From positions 1 through 33,194 of the forward strand of contig JAJRPG010000049.1 of NCBI GenBank assembly GCA_024280855.1: a stretch of 33,194 nt of DNA, in the 5' to 3' direction. Position 1 is the first letter of the stretch; every line of letters starts with the position of its first letter. Source of the DNA: Planctomycetota bacterium. Its GTDB lineage: Bacteria > Planctomycetota > Phycisphaerae > UBA1845. Shown here in pieces: positions 25,764-33,194 of this stretch. The position numbers and the translations under genes were made by a program. Below the pieces are notes generated by a model that ran no database searches, was not told the DNA's origin, and saw only the letters and a list, made by a program, of their open reading frames with translations.

Positions 25764-27467
25764 ATGCCCAAGCGACGCATCAGAGCAACGATAGAAGACT
25801 TACATAGAATTCGTTTCGGCGGTCGGAATGGCGATATTGCAGAGCAGGCCCAGATACTCGCCCAGCTTACCCATGAAGCCGTGAGTCAGCCGACTGACGT
25901 TCTCGCGTGCCACGCTATAGCGATGGCTATCCATGCCTTTCCTTGTCGCCGAAAAAATGACCGGTTAGCCACTGACATATTAAGCCTATTGGGTCAGCAA
26001 ATATCACAAATGAAGGACCGAAAGAGAGGCCTTTTTCAGGATACCGGACTGCTTGGCACGAAAGTGGTCCACGCTTTTTCATATGAAATAGCTCGTTGGC
26101 TGGTAGATAAATTCGGAGAATCCGTTGACATTTCCTGGCCCGATTACGAAACACCTGAGCAGCTTGACCCTGTGTTAGCGCATCTACTCTTGCGGTCGGA
26201 GCTATCCGCTTTTGAAGAGGGTACAGTCGATACGAAAACTTGGCTGCGGTTAGCCAAAGGTGATTCGACGAAGACCGACTTGGCTTGGCTACTCGACGAG
26301 ATGGCCTGTTCTGACATCCCTGCGAGCGTGCTTAACGAAGCCTATACTACGGCGGAAGTTCCGTTAGTCTGGCGTCTTGACCATGCACTAGCCAGTAAAT
26401 CCGACAATCGCGTTGCCATGAAAAGCGTGGCCTATCGTGGAGAAGGGCTGAGGGTATTTCACGGCTGCGCTGCTCAAGAAATTACCAAACCGCTACGTGG
26501 CATTCGGAAACTTTCACGAATTCGTGCCCAGGAAGTTATCGATGTCGCGAGAGTCTCTCTTGCAAGTCGGCAGCGAGAAGTGTACGCGATAAGCCAGGCT
26601 AATGTCGATGAGGTTTATCTGGCGCCGCTCGGGAAAAATGTACACGTCGCTATCATCGGAGTTGTGCCAGCCGCTCGTCTTAGTTTAGAAGCCAACTATG
26701 GTTATCTACTTTTATCTAATGGTGTGCCGATTGGCTATGGCGGGGTGAGTCCGCTTTTTCGCCAGGCCAATACGGGCATTAACATTTTCGATGAATTTCG
26801 CGGAGCAGAATCAGCGACACTATGGGTTCAGGCGTTACGCGCCTTTCGCCAACTCTTTCAATGTCATCGTTTTATCGTGAATCCTTACCAATTCGGGAAA
26901 GGAAACTCCGAGGCTGTCGGTAGTGGGGCGTTTTGGTTTTATTACAAGCTGGGATTTAGGCCAATTGATGCAGACATTCGGGCATTAGCCGCGCGCGAGA
27001 AAAAGCGCTGCAAAAAAAATTCAGGACATCGCACGGATCGAAAAACGCTTCGACAATTGGCCCAAAGTGATCTTGAACTGCGATTACCCGGTAGCAGCCA
27101 AGCCGAAAGATTTGAAGAGCGTTGGCTGGAAACGCTGTCTCTTGGCTCGACACAGCTCTTGGCTTCTCAATCATGCTCGTCCAGGCGATTGGCGATGCGC
27201 CGCGTCGTTCGGGCCTTGTGTCGAATACTGAAAATTAATAGCCGTCACACATGGCCATCAAACGAACGCGAATCTTTTGAGTTATTAGCCCCCGTTATTG
27301 GCTTGGTTCAAACAGAGATCGAAAATTGGTCACGACGAGAAAAAAGTGACTTGGTAAAACTGATGCGGGCTAAGGGCGCTCGCGGCGAGCTGGACTTCGC
27401 ACGCTGCCTGGCTAATCATGATCGACTGCGCCAATCGTTAGCTAGGTATTGTCGCCGAGCGGAATAG
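25764..27467 (+). CDS. 567-aa protein with a GNAT-like region, unknown function
   Basis: No signal peptide or membrane helices. Residues 1-290 are mostly helical with no known motif. Residues ~293-400 look like a GNAT core: a strand 'YGYLLLSNGVPIGYGGVSPLF', then 'INIFDEFRGAESA' and 'NPYQFGKGNSEAVGSGAFWF' leading into 'YYKLGFRP', the usual last GNAT motif. The C-terminal ~150 residues are basic and helical (KKRCKKNSGHRTDRKT). ATG 25764 has GAGG eight bases upstream; an upstream in-frame start at 25716 has none. I do not recognise the family. The YKLGFRP end and the neighbouring strand suggest an acyltransferase fold, but no acetyl-CoA loop (Q/RxxGxG/A) is obvious, so it may be non-catalytic. 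Convergent with metK. Confidence 0.7.
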   Translation: MPKRRIRATIEDLHRIRFGGRNGDIAEQAQILAQLTHEAVSQPTDVLACHAIAMAIHAFPCRRKNDRLATDILSLLGQQISQMKDRKRGLFQDTGLLGTKVVHAFSYEIARWLVDKFGESVDISWPDYETPEQLDPVLAHLLLRSELSAFEEGTVDTKTWLRLAKGDSTKTDLAWLLDEMACSDIPASVLNEAYTTAEVPLVWRLDHALASKSDNRVAMKSVAYRGEGLRVFHGCAAQEITKPLRGIRKLSRIRAQEVIDVARVSLASRQREVYAISQANVDEVYLAPLGKNVHVAIIGVVPAARLSLEANYGYLLLSNGVPIGYGGVSPLFRQANTGINIFDEFRGAESATLWVQALRAFRQLFQCHRFIVNPYQFGKGNSEAVGSGAFWFYYKLGFRPIDADIRALAAREKKRCKKNSGHRTDRKTLRQLAQSDLELRLPGSSQAERFEERWLETLSLGSTQLLASQSCSSRRLAMRRVVRALCRILKINSRHTWPSNERESFELLAPVIGLVQTEIENWSRREKSDLVKLMRAKGARGELDFARCLANHDRLRQSLARYCRRAE

Positions 27468-27492
27468 CCTTTTGAACGCAATGGAAACCTGG

Positions 27493-27521
27493 AGTCCTCG
27501 CGGGCTGAAGCCTGCGGCTCG
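27493..27521. repeat. Palindromic repeat A, copy 2
   Basis: AGTCCTCGCGGGCTGAAGCC then TGCGGCTCG, one base different from 8365-8393. The hairpin arms are CGCGGGCT/AGCCTGCG. It sits between the convergent 567-aa gene and metK, so it may help end both transcripts. Confidence 0.7.
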
Positions 27522-27542
27522 ATACACCAAGTGCTGCAAGTT

Positions 27543-28790
27543 TTACGACGACGCTAATTGCAGTTGTCTTGCGGCTTCACAGAGATCATTTACACGGTTG
27601 GTTTGTTCCCAGGTGAAGCCCGCGCCGTCTCGGCCGAAGTGCCCATGACGTGCGGTCTGGAAGAATACGGGGCGACGCAAATTCAAGTAAGAAATTATCT
27701 CGGCTGGCTTTAGTGGGAAAACTCTTTGAACGATTTTCGCAAGTTCGTGTTCACTGATTTCGCTCGTGCCAAAAGTGTTCACGCAAACGCTGACCGGGTC
27801 CGCGACGCCAATCGCATAAGCCAACTGCACTTCGCATTCTTTCGCCAAGCCTGAAGCCACAATGTTTTTGGCGATGTGTCTAGCCATGTACGCGGCTGAG
27901 CGGTCTACTTTTGAGGGGTCTTTACCGGAAAAAGCCCCGCCACCATGTCGGCCTCGACCGCCGTAGGTATCGACGATGATCTTTCTACCCGTCAATCCGC
28001 AATCGCCATGCGGGCCACCAATGACAAATTTTCCTGTGGGGTTGATATGGTAAATGACTTTGTCGTCTGCAAACTGTGGGCACTCGCGTAGGATGACTGG
28101 CTTAATGACTTTCTCAATAATCTCATCTTGCGCAGCTTGGCTAAGAAGATTCGTCGCGTTATCCACCACGTCTGCGGAATGTTGCGTTGAGATTACGATG
28201 GTGTGAAGTGCAACGGGGACGCTGCCTTCATAGGCGACGGTGACCTGCGATTTTGCGTCTGGGTATAGCCAATTGATGTCGCCCGATTCACGCAGCTCAG
28301 CCATGTACTCCACCAGGCGATGCGAAAGATGAATCGGCAGCGGCATAAGCTGTTTGGTTTCGTCGCAGGCAAAGCCGAACATAAGCCCCTGGTCGCCAGC
28401 GCCTTGTTCGTCGTGCAGGCCCGCACCTTGGGTGACGCCCTGGCTAATATCTTCGGATTGCGGGTGGATGCGAGAAACGAACTCGCAGGTGTTTCCGTTG
28501 AAACCAATATCTTCCGAGGTGTAGCCAATGCTCACTAGTGCCTGGCGGGCGGTATTCTCTACATTTTCCAGCGCTTTCATGGCTTCGTCGTTGTGGACGG
28601 TAACTTCGCCAGCGACCATGCAATAGTCGGTGGTCACGAGGGTTTCTACCGCGACACGGGCTTGGGGGTCATGTTCGAGCAGGCTATCTAAAATAGCATC
28701 GGAAACCTGGTCCGAGACCTTGTCAGGATGGCCCATCGAGACCGACTCTGAGGTGAATAGATAGCGTTGTTGCGACGACGATTCTGACAC
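27543..28790 (-). CDS. metK: S-adenosylmethionine synthetase
   Basis: 415 aa, close to the family's usual ~390-415. It makes SAM from methionine and ATP. Visible are '[24 protein letters not shown]' (ATP/Mg site, N-terminal domain), '[16 protein letters not shown]' (signature 1), '[21 protein letters not shown]' and '[22 protein letters not shown]' (signature 2 and active-site Lys). All key residues are present. Start: GTG 28790 with GGGAG seven bases upstream. I see no SAM riboswitch in the 147-base leader. tRNA-Asp and the ferredoxin gene lie upstream on the same strand. Cytoplasmic enzyme. Confidence 0.97.
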   Translation of the reverse strand: MSESSSQQRYLFTSESVSMGHPDKVSDQVSDAILDSLLEHDPQARVAVETLVTTDYCMVAGEVTVHNDEAMKALENVENTARQALVSIGYTSEDIGFNGNTCEFVSRIHPQSEDISQGVTQGAGLHDEQGAGDQGLMFGFACDETKQLMPLPIHLSHRLVEYMAELRESGDINWLYPDAKSQVTVAYEGSVPVALHTIVISTQHSADVVDNATNLLSQAAQDEIIEKVIKPVILRECPQFADDKVIYHINPTGKFVIGGPHGDCGLTGRKIIVDTYGGRGRHGGGAFSGKDPSKVDRSAAYMARHIAKNIVASGLAKECEVQLAYAIGVADPVSVCVNTFGTSEISEHELAKIVQRVFPLKPAEIISYLNLRRPVFFQTARHGHFGRDGAGFTWEQTNRVNDLCEAARQLQLASS

Positions 28791-28797
28791 GATGCAT

Positions 28798-28802
28798 CTC
28801 CC
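28798..28802 (-). promoter_or_regulatory. Ribosome binding site GGGAG fixing the metK GTG start
   Basis: GGGAG on the minus strand, seven bases from the GTG at 28790. Confidence 0.7.
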
Positions 28803-28937
28803 GGTACGAAACCAATTTACCCAGCCTAGCGTATAGAAAGACCATGATAGGCGTCGTGAGCGTGTTTTGCAATACGCAAGGAGCAGCGCTTAGTCTCACA
28901 GCCCGCTTCGGGGTGTGTTATTGTTTTATGGGGAAAA

Positions 28938-29011
<74 letters not shown>

Positions 29012-29267
29012 TCATTGTTCGCCAGATTTAGCTTAGGCACGCGAAGTAAAACTACCCCGCAGCGTTTGGCTCATCCACCTAGCAGAACGGCTTTTTTAGT
29101 CTATCAGATGAATCACGTCAAGTGATACAAGAGTCCGATCATCGCCGCCAAACAGTCCCCCCCGGTAAAGCACTATCGGGCATCGCCCGGAAAGCGCATC
29201 GCACTAACGGTGGTTGGCCATGCTGCGTCCGCCATGCGGAAAAGTTAATTAGCCGCGAGAGCTTTAA

Positions 29268-29606
29268 CTACCCTGCAAAACCTTCAGCATTTAGCTGGTC
29301 ACGCTTATTTTCTTCTTTCGCTGCGTCATCTGCACCAGACAGAGGCTCTTTTTGAGCGTCGATGACAGGCCAATCTGCGCCGTATTTGACGTTGAGTTCG
29401 ATGTAGTCGTTCCATTGGTCCGGAAGATCTTCTTCTGCGAAAATAGCCGTCGTTGGGCATTCTGGTGGGCATAATCCGCAATCGATACACGTTTCCGGAT
29501 CGATAGCCAGAAAATTGACGCCCTCATGAAAGCAGTCCACCGGGCAAACGGCGACGCAGTCGGTGTATTTGCAGTTGATACAAGGCTCAGCAACTATATG
29601 TGCCAT
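29268..29606 (-). CDS. fdxA: 7Fe-8S ferredoxin (FdxA type)
   Basis: 112 aa. Nine cysteines are arranged as in Azotobacter ferredoxin [18 protein letters not shown] (C9, C12, C17, C21, C25) and [11 protein letters not shown] (C40, C43, C46, C50). In that family C9, C17 and C50 hold a 3Fe-4S cluster, and C21, C40, C43 and C46 hold a 4Fe-4S cluster. The tail '[17 protein letters not shown]' matches the family's C-terminal extension. It is a low-potential electron carrier in the cytoplasm. GGGAG precedes the ATG at 29606 at ten bases. Upstream of tRNA-Asp on the same strand. Between them (29012-29267) nothing is seen. Confidence 0.93.
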   Translation of the reverse strand: MAHIVAEPCINCKYTDCVAVCPVDCFHEGVNFLAIDPETCIDCGLCPPECPTTAIFAEEDLPDQWNDYIELNVKYGADWPVIDAQKEPLSGADDAAKEENKRDQLNAEGFAG

Positions 29607-29815
29607 CGGCTGATTCTCCCTTTGCGTTAGATCAGAGCATGATCAAAAAATTCGTATTCACAACCCACGGGCGTAATTTCGACCATTTCGACGGTTCGCC
29701 CGTACAAAAAATCTGAGACGGTAGTTATTCCTAGTGGTTAGCGGAAACAATTAAATCCGCTTCCAAACTTCCCAACTCGAAAACCATCGGCCCAAGTAGT
29801 AGCTTTGGTAACTTG

Positions 29816-29832
29816 TTGACACCATTTGTCAA
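29816..29832. promoter_or_regulatory. TTGACA-N5-TGTCAA palindrome, possible operator or promoter element
   Basis: Exact 6-bp inverted half-sites five bases apart. TTGACA also equals a -35 consensus, but the sequence 17 bases on (TTTCTA) is a poor -10. It lies about 210 bases before fdxA and 280 before murJ. Function inferred from symmetry only. Confidence 0.3.
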
Positions 29833-29985
29833 TAACTCTTTCTACGAAATTAGGAAAAGTGTGCAATTTATATGATCCACGACGGTTTCTGGGAGACGAG
29901 AATGAGTGCAAAACAGATATGGCGCCGCGTCATGTCAGAGCACCTGGCGCGAGCCTGGTGGCACGTTCATGTTAGTAACACATGT

Positions 29986-30011
29986 CCGCAGGCTTGCGCC
30001 GTGCGGCTCTG
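29986..30011 (+). repeat. Dispersed repeat B, copy 2
   Basis: Identical over 26 bp to 7658-7683, same orientation. Confidence 0.7.
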
Positions 30012-30111
30012 ACCCTGGCTCGGTACGTCCACCCCGCCTCATCTGTCTTGTACCCGACGAGGTAGGCCGCAGACTTGCGGTCTTGGCACGCCACGGATAT
30101 CGTGCATCGTA

Positions 30112-31674
30112 ATGCCACCAGCACACCAAGAGCTTAGATCAGCCAGAGTCATAGCCATTTTGACGATGCTCTCCCGCGTGACGGGCTTGATGCGCGAGTT
30201 GGTGTTTAGCCGACTGCTGGGAACTTCCGGAGAAATGTCCGCTTTTCGTATCGCATATATGGTTCCTAACCTAGCTCGCAGGCTTTTCGGCGAAGGGGCA
30301 CTCTCCGCTGCGACCATTCCCGTCCTAACGGAAACGCTCGAAAAAGAAGGCGAAAAGGATGCCCGGCGATTTGTTGGCTCTGTCCTGGCGATTCTGTTTT
30401 CTGGATTATCCCTAGCTGCGGTGGTGATTTGGGCGGTGATGTGGTTCGCTCGACTATTTACCGATGATCCATCGCTACCCTTCGCCATGACCCTCATCCC
30501 GTACATGCCCATCATCTGCACGGTGGCTGTCGCGGGCGGCGTACTCAATGTTCGAGGCCATTTTGCCACACCGGCTGCGGTTCCGGTTTTGCTGAATCTT
30601 TGCGTTATCTCAGTGACGCTGTGGGGCGGTTACGGAAAAGGTCTAACCAGCACGGCCTTGTTGAATACGGTTTGCTACGGCGTTCTATTGGGAGGGCTTG
30701 CTCAGCTAATCGCTACCGTGATTGCACTTTGGCGGGTTCGTTTTTTTCCACTACTGCGCCGCCCATTCGTTAATGTTCAGGTCAAAAGCGTTTTCGCGCT
30801 GATGTCGCCAATGGTTCTTGGTTTGTCCGCTGTGCAAATTAATTCCGCGATGGATTACCTGATTGCGTATTTTTTCATTGTGCAAGACGGCGTGCAAGTT
30901 GGCCCGGCTGTGTTGGGGTATGCGCAGTATCTTTACCAATTGCCGTTGGGCGTGTTCGGGATTGCTATCGCTACAGCGGTGTTCCCTTCGCTATCGATTC
31001 TTGCCTCTCAGAAAAAATGGGATCAAGTTGTACAAGTCGTTCATCGTGGGCTACGGATGGGTTTTATTATAGCTGTGCCCTCGACGGTGGGACTATGGCT
31101 AGTGTCGATTCCGCTAGTCGCGACGATTTATCAAGGGCAGGAATTTGACGAGCAAGCCACCCTTCGCGTTGCTGGAACACTTCGGTTCTACTCGCTTGGG
31201 CTAGTGCCATACTTCGCGCAACATATTTTGGTTCGAGCTTTTTACGCCGCTCATGAAAGTAGGACGCCGGCTCGCATTGCGGGTGCGATGGTGTTAGTCA
31301 ATCTTGCCTTAAATGTGATCCTGGTATTTTCAATGGAAGAGAGAGGCCTGGCTTTATCCACGGCGGTTTGCGCGACCGTTCAGGCTATTTGGCTGGGCAT
31401 TATTTTATCAAAGCGATATGAAAGCTTGTCGTTTTTGCGATTGGCTAAGGCTTTTTCCCGCGTGTTAATAGCCAGTGCCATCATGGGGGCAGCTGTGCTA
31501 GCGGTAGATTATCTTATGCCAGTGGAAGCGCCGGGGACAAGGCCGTTGCTTCGCCTTATTGTCGAAGTAACCGCTGGTATAGCCGCTTACGGCGCGGCTT
31601 CGCAGTGGTTAGGGCTGGGCGTATGGCGGATGGTCATCTCACGTCAATTTGATACGAACACACGCGACGATTGA
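30112..31674 (+). CDS. murJ: Lipid II flippase MurJ
   Basis: 520 aa, the usual MurJ length. Many hydrophobic helices (about 14) run through the chain. The N-terminal signature 'MLSRVTGLMRELVFSRLLG' and 'VPNLARRLFGEGALSAATIPV' (about 51-71) is diagnostic of the MVF/MurJ family. MurJ moves lipid II across the inner membrane for peptidoglycan synthesis, in line with dapL elsewhere in the window. Planctomycetes were long thought to lack peptidoglycan, so both genes support a peptidoglycan wall. ATG 30112 has no clear ribosome site, but the signature begins soon after it. The next gene follows 13 bases after the stop. Confidence 0.94.
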   Translation: MPPAHQELRSARVIAILTMLSRVTGLMRELVFSRLLGTSGEMSAFRIAYMVPNLARRLFGEGALSAATIPVLTETLEKEGEKDARRFVGSVLAILFSGLSLAAVVIWAVMWFARLFTDDPSLPFAMTLIPYMPIICTVAVAGGVLNVRGHFATPAAVPVLLNLCVISVTLWGGYGKGLTSTALLNTVCYGVLLGGLAQLIATVIALWRVRFFPLLRRPFVNVQVKSVFALMSPMVLGLSAVQINSAMDYLIAYFFIVQDGVQVGPAVLGYAQYLYQLPLGVFGIAIATAVFPSLSILASQKKWDQVVQVVHRGLRMGFIIAVPSTVGLWLVSIPLVATIYQGQEFDEQATLRVAGTLRFYSLGLVPYFAQHILVRAFYAAHESRTPARIAGAMVLVNLALNVILVFSMEERGLALSTAVCATVQAIWLGIILSKRYESLSFLRLAKAFSRVLIASAIMGAAVLAVDYLMPVEAPGTRPLLRLIVEVTAGIAAYGAASQWLGLGVWRMVISRQFDTNTRDD

Positions 31675-31687
31675 GCCTCGCGGCCAA

Positions 31688-32305
31688 ATGAATGGTAAAG
31701 TTGTGAGAAAAGTCGATTTGACTGAACAATTGCAAGAATCTGAGGCTGGGGCAGACTTAAGCCGGAAACGACATGTTACCTCATGGTTGTTCTGGGTGTG
31801 TGTTGCGTGGGTATGTAGTACGAATGTGTTCTATTGCGTAACTCTGGACTGTGAAGCATTGGTGAATTGGATTTATGCGACGTTCCCCGGGTGGTTAGGC
31901 TTCTTACAAATAGCATTCGGCTTCGTAATCGTGCCAATAGTAATTGGTAAAGGTTTGTGGGGGTTCTCATTACGTTTAAGATCGCCTCGGCGATTTGGAG
32001 TACTATCTGGCTTAGCTACTGGCTTGTGGATGAATAGTATGTTTATCGGCGTTCACCCATTGGGATACCTTCCAAATATCTTAACAGACACTGTTATGAG
32101 ACTCACGATTAATGACTATTTGAATAGAGAACATAGCGACTTGGCTCTCATGGTTACGAATATGTTTATCTACCCAATAGTTGGCTATTTCATTTGTATA
32201 CGAGCCCCTGCATGTCTTTTACCAGGTCACTGCCGCCGATGTGCATATGACTTAACTGGAAATGTGTCCGGAGTTTGTCCGGAATGCGGCTGTCCCACCC
32301 AATAA
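31688..32305 (+). CDS. Membrane protein with C-terminal zinc ribbon, unknown function
   Basis: About 205 aa. Hydrophobic helices at roughly 34-56, 68-95, 110-130 and 160-178. The C-terminus carries CRRC...YDLTGNVSG...CPEC, the zinc ribbon common at the end or start of planctomycete membrane proteins; compare 14284-14919. ATG 31688 is preferred. A TTG at 31649 would overlap murJ by 26 bases. The close spacing suggests co-transcription with murJ. No function can be assigned. Confidence 0.7.
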   Translation: MNGKVVRKVDLTEQLQESEAGADLSRKRHVTSWLFWVCVAWVCSTNVFYCVTLDCEALVNWIYATFPGWLGFLQIAFGFVIVPIVIGKGLWGFSLRLRSPRRFGVLSGLATGLWMNSMFIGVHPLGYLPNILTDTVMRLTINDYLNREHSDLALMVTNMFIYPIVGYFICIRAPACLLPGHCRRCAYDLTGNVSGVCPECGCPTQ

Positions 32306-32318
32306 TGTCACCCCGGCC

Positions 32319-32344
32319 GTCATACCCGCGAAGGCGGGTATCCA
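32319..32344. repeat. Palindromic repeat C, copy 4
   Basis: GTCATACCCGCG then AAGGCGGGTATCCA, matching 1474-1500 almost exactly. It is 13 bases after the zinc-ribbon gene stop. Confidence 0.75.
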
Positions 32345-32350
32345 GTTCTC

Positions 32351-32383
32351 GTAGGGCACGGTCATCGACCTGCCTTTACTATT
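32351..32383 (+). repeat. Dispersed repeat E, copy 3 (short form)
   Basis: GTAGGGCACGGTC (32351-32363) followed at once by GACCTGCCTTTACTATT; the middle present in copies 1 and 2 is missing. It directly follows palindrome C, as E and C are also close together near 1.4 kb. Confidence 0.6.
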
Positions 32384-32618
32384 CTTCTACGATTGTATGT
32401 GTTACGATTATTGTAAGTGTCGCAACGTCTGGCGTTTATGGGCCACCCGGCCGAAATTCGACAAATTTTCGATGCGGTGGGGCTGATTTACTGAACTGCC
32501 GTCGCGTCCGCATGCTGGCGCCACCAGAGACAAAGAACTAACCTTGAGACAAGTACAATGTTTGGGGTCAGGTCAACGCGGGGAATAATAGCCAAGAGAT
32601 GAAAGGCCATGGTTAACA

Positions 32619-33085
32619 ATGAAAAAAGGTATATGGGCGATAACTACTATCTCATTCTTGAGTGTCGCGTTTACTCAGGCGGCTGAGTCAAGAATACCAT
32701 ACGAACTGGATGGATCCGCTGGATAAAAGAAAGACACCAGAAGCAAGGTCTTGCGGTATTCTCTAACAATGGAGTACTGGGAACGGGTTTAACCCTATCG
32801 TTTATGGGTAAGCTAGAATCAGAAGTCCTTGACGCCTATAATCTCAATGTCGCTGAAGTCGTTTTAGGCGATGGCACCAAACTGACCAAGAAACAAATTC
32901 GAACAAAATCAAAAAGCACTTCTTCAATTAAAGACAAATGGGGTATCACACTCGGTGACGACCAGCTAAGTGTTGGCATTCAAGTGGACCTTACACTTAA
33001 TAAACTTAGTAACTTCAAATTGATATCCGGTCACTATATGGTCACAAGACCAAAAGGCGAAAAGATTAGCCTAACAGCCTGTTGA
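32619..33085 (+). pseudogene. Small exported protein, frameshifted and cut by the insertion element
   Basis: An ATG at 32619 opens a clear signal peptide (MKKGIWAITTISFLSVAFTQ, cut near AA-ES) but stops at 32726. A second frame, open from 32687, continues with 'IKERHQKQGLAVFSNNGVLG', 'KLESEVLDAYNLNVAEVVLG' and 'DDQLSVGIQVDLTLNKLSNF', to a stop at 33085. Joining them needs one shift (about -1) between 32687 and 32726. The last residues 'TAC' and the stop TGA come from the insertion end, so the 3' part is also lost. I do not recognise the family. It may instead be two genes, the second starting at ATG 32804, but the signal peptide without a body argues for one broken gene. A sequencing error could also explain the shift. 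Confidence 0.55.
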
Positions 33086-33194
33086 AGAATCCTCATTTTC
33101 AGCCATCGTTCAGATATGGGCGGACGTGTAAGCTGGCGTAGCCCATTTCAATTTCTGAGGCCAAAAATTGGGCAATTGGATTCGATGAACTAGA
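33075..33194. mobile_element. Insertion-sequence end, right copy (partial)
   Basis: 120 bases, exact reverse complement of 17-136. The inner boundary at 33075 follows CTAA (TTAG on the other strand), in line with the CTAG at the left copy. It starts CAGCCTGTTGAAGAATCC and runs off the window, so its transposase is not seen. In the outward direction a frame open after a TAG gives '...ISEAKNWAIGFDELE', too short to judge. Confidence 0.6.

Larger units (their letters stand above)
29607..30111. other. Divergent intergenic region between fdxA and murJ
   Basis: About 500 bases. It holds the TTGACA/TGTCAA palindrome (29816-29832), repeat B copy 2 (29986-30011) and a hairpin-like CCGCAGACTTGCGG at about 30068-30081. 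A 36-codon frame from 29902 has a good ribosome site but ends inside repeat B, so I do not call it a gene. Promoters for fdxA (-) and murJ (+) should lie here. Confidence 0.45.
32306..32618. other. Intergenic region with repeats C and E
   Basis: About 310 bases. It starts with palindrome C and repeat E (listed separately). The frame to 32541 runs through these repeats and looks non-coding, though its last ~40 codons are free of repeats. Upstream of the exported pseudogene I see AAAGG (32601-32605) but no clear promoter. Confidence 0.4.

Noticed and set aside
28791-28937. SAM riboswitch before metK
   Set aside because: I looked for the SAM-I style multi-stem layout and conserved core in the 147-base leader and did not see one.
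29902-30012. 36-codon frame with GGGAG upstream
   Set aside because: Its last third is repeat B, so the frame is probably chance, although the ribosome site is good.
32275-32541. 88-codon frame '...ATSGVYGPPGRNSTNF...'
   Set aside because: Its first half is repeats C and E; the second half has no recognisable domain, so coding cannot be supported.

Overview
The window looks like a piece of a planctomycete chromosome, probably class Phycisphaerae. The evidence is a coding style rather than a marker gene. There are large secreted proteins that mix cohesin-like, Cys-rich and dockerin-like domains, a PEP-CTERM protein, 'DCNSNxIPDECE' motifs next to thrombospondin type-3 repeats, small membrane proteins with a 'YxLTG...CPECG' zinc ribbon, and an S46 dipeptidyl-peptidase. 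Base composition is near 50% GC. Coding density is moderate, and the gaps are full of short palindromic repeats. No rRNA, CRISPR array or prophage is seen.

Edges: the first and last ~120 bases (17-136 and 33075-33194) are a perfect inverted repeat. Each copy cuts into a different gene: a beta-helix surface protein on the left, and a small exported protein on the right that is already frameshifted. A YTAG tetramer sits at both junctions. The simplest reading is two copies of one insertion sequence in opposite orientation, with the window ending inside each copy. A composite-transposon-like layout is possible but unproven.

Layout. 1-3.3 kb: truncated beta-helix protein (-), then an ABC-ATPase fused to a GNAT/Mom-like acetyltransferase (+). 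3.5-11.8 kb: a long minus-strand block with dapL, an 838-aa propeller/TSP3/dockerin secreted protein, a small 4-TM protein, an S46 peptidase and a class-V aminotransferase. 12-18.4 kb: plus-strand genes for a degenerate RluA-like/RlmK-like fusion, a zinc-ribbon membrane protein, a DUF255 thioredoxin-domain protein and an exported protein with an internal duplication. A 40-aa membrane ORF lies in between on the minus strand. 18.4-19.8 kb: two minus-strand exported proteins, one PEP-CTERM. 20.4-25.5 kb: a 1356-aa Cys-rich cohesin/dockerin protein (+) and a smaller exported protein with a similar beta-sandwich (-). 25.7-32.3 kb: a 567-aa GNAT-like protein, metK, tRNA-Asp, a 7Fe ferredoxin, murJ and a second zinc-ribbon membrane protein.

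How they relate: most genes look like single transcription units rather than operons. A surface/export theme links the beta-helix protein, both dockerin proteins, the cohesin-like exported protein, the PEP-CTERM protein and the S46 peptidase. Housekeeping genes are scattered among them: dapL and murJ (peptidoglycan), metK (SAM), fdxA and one tRNA. No clear defence or biosynthetic island was found. The least explained items are the ABC-GNAT fusion, the 567-aa GNAT-like protein, the pseudouridine-synthase-like domain without its catalytic Asp, and the possible cohesin/dockerin surface set.
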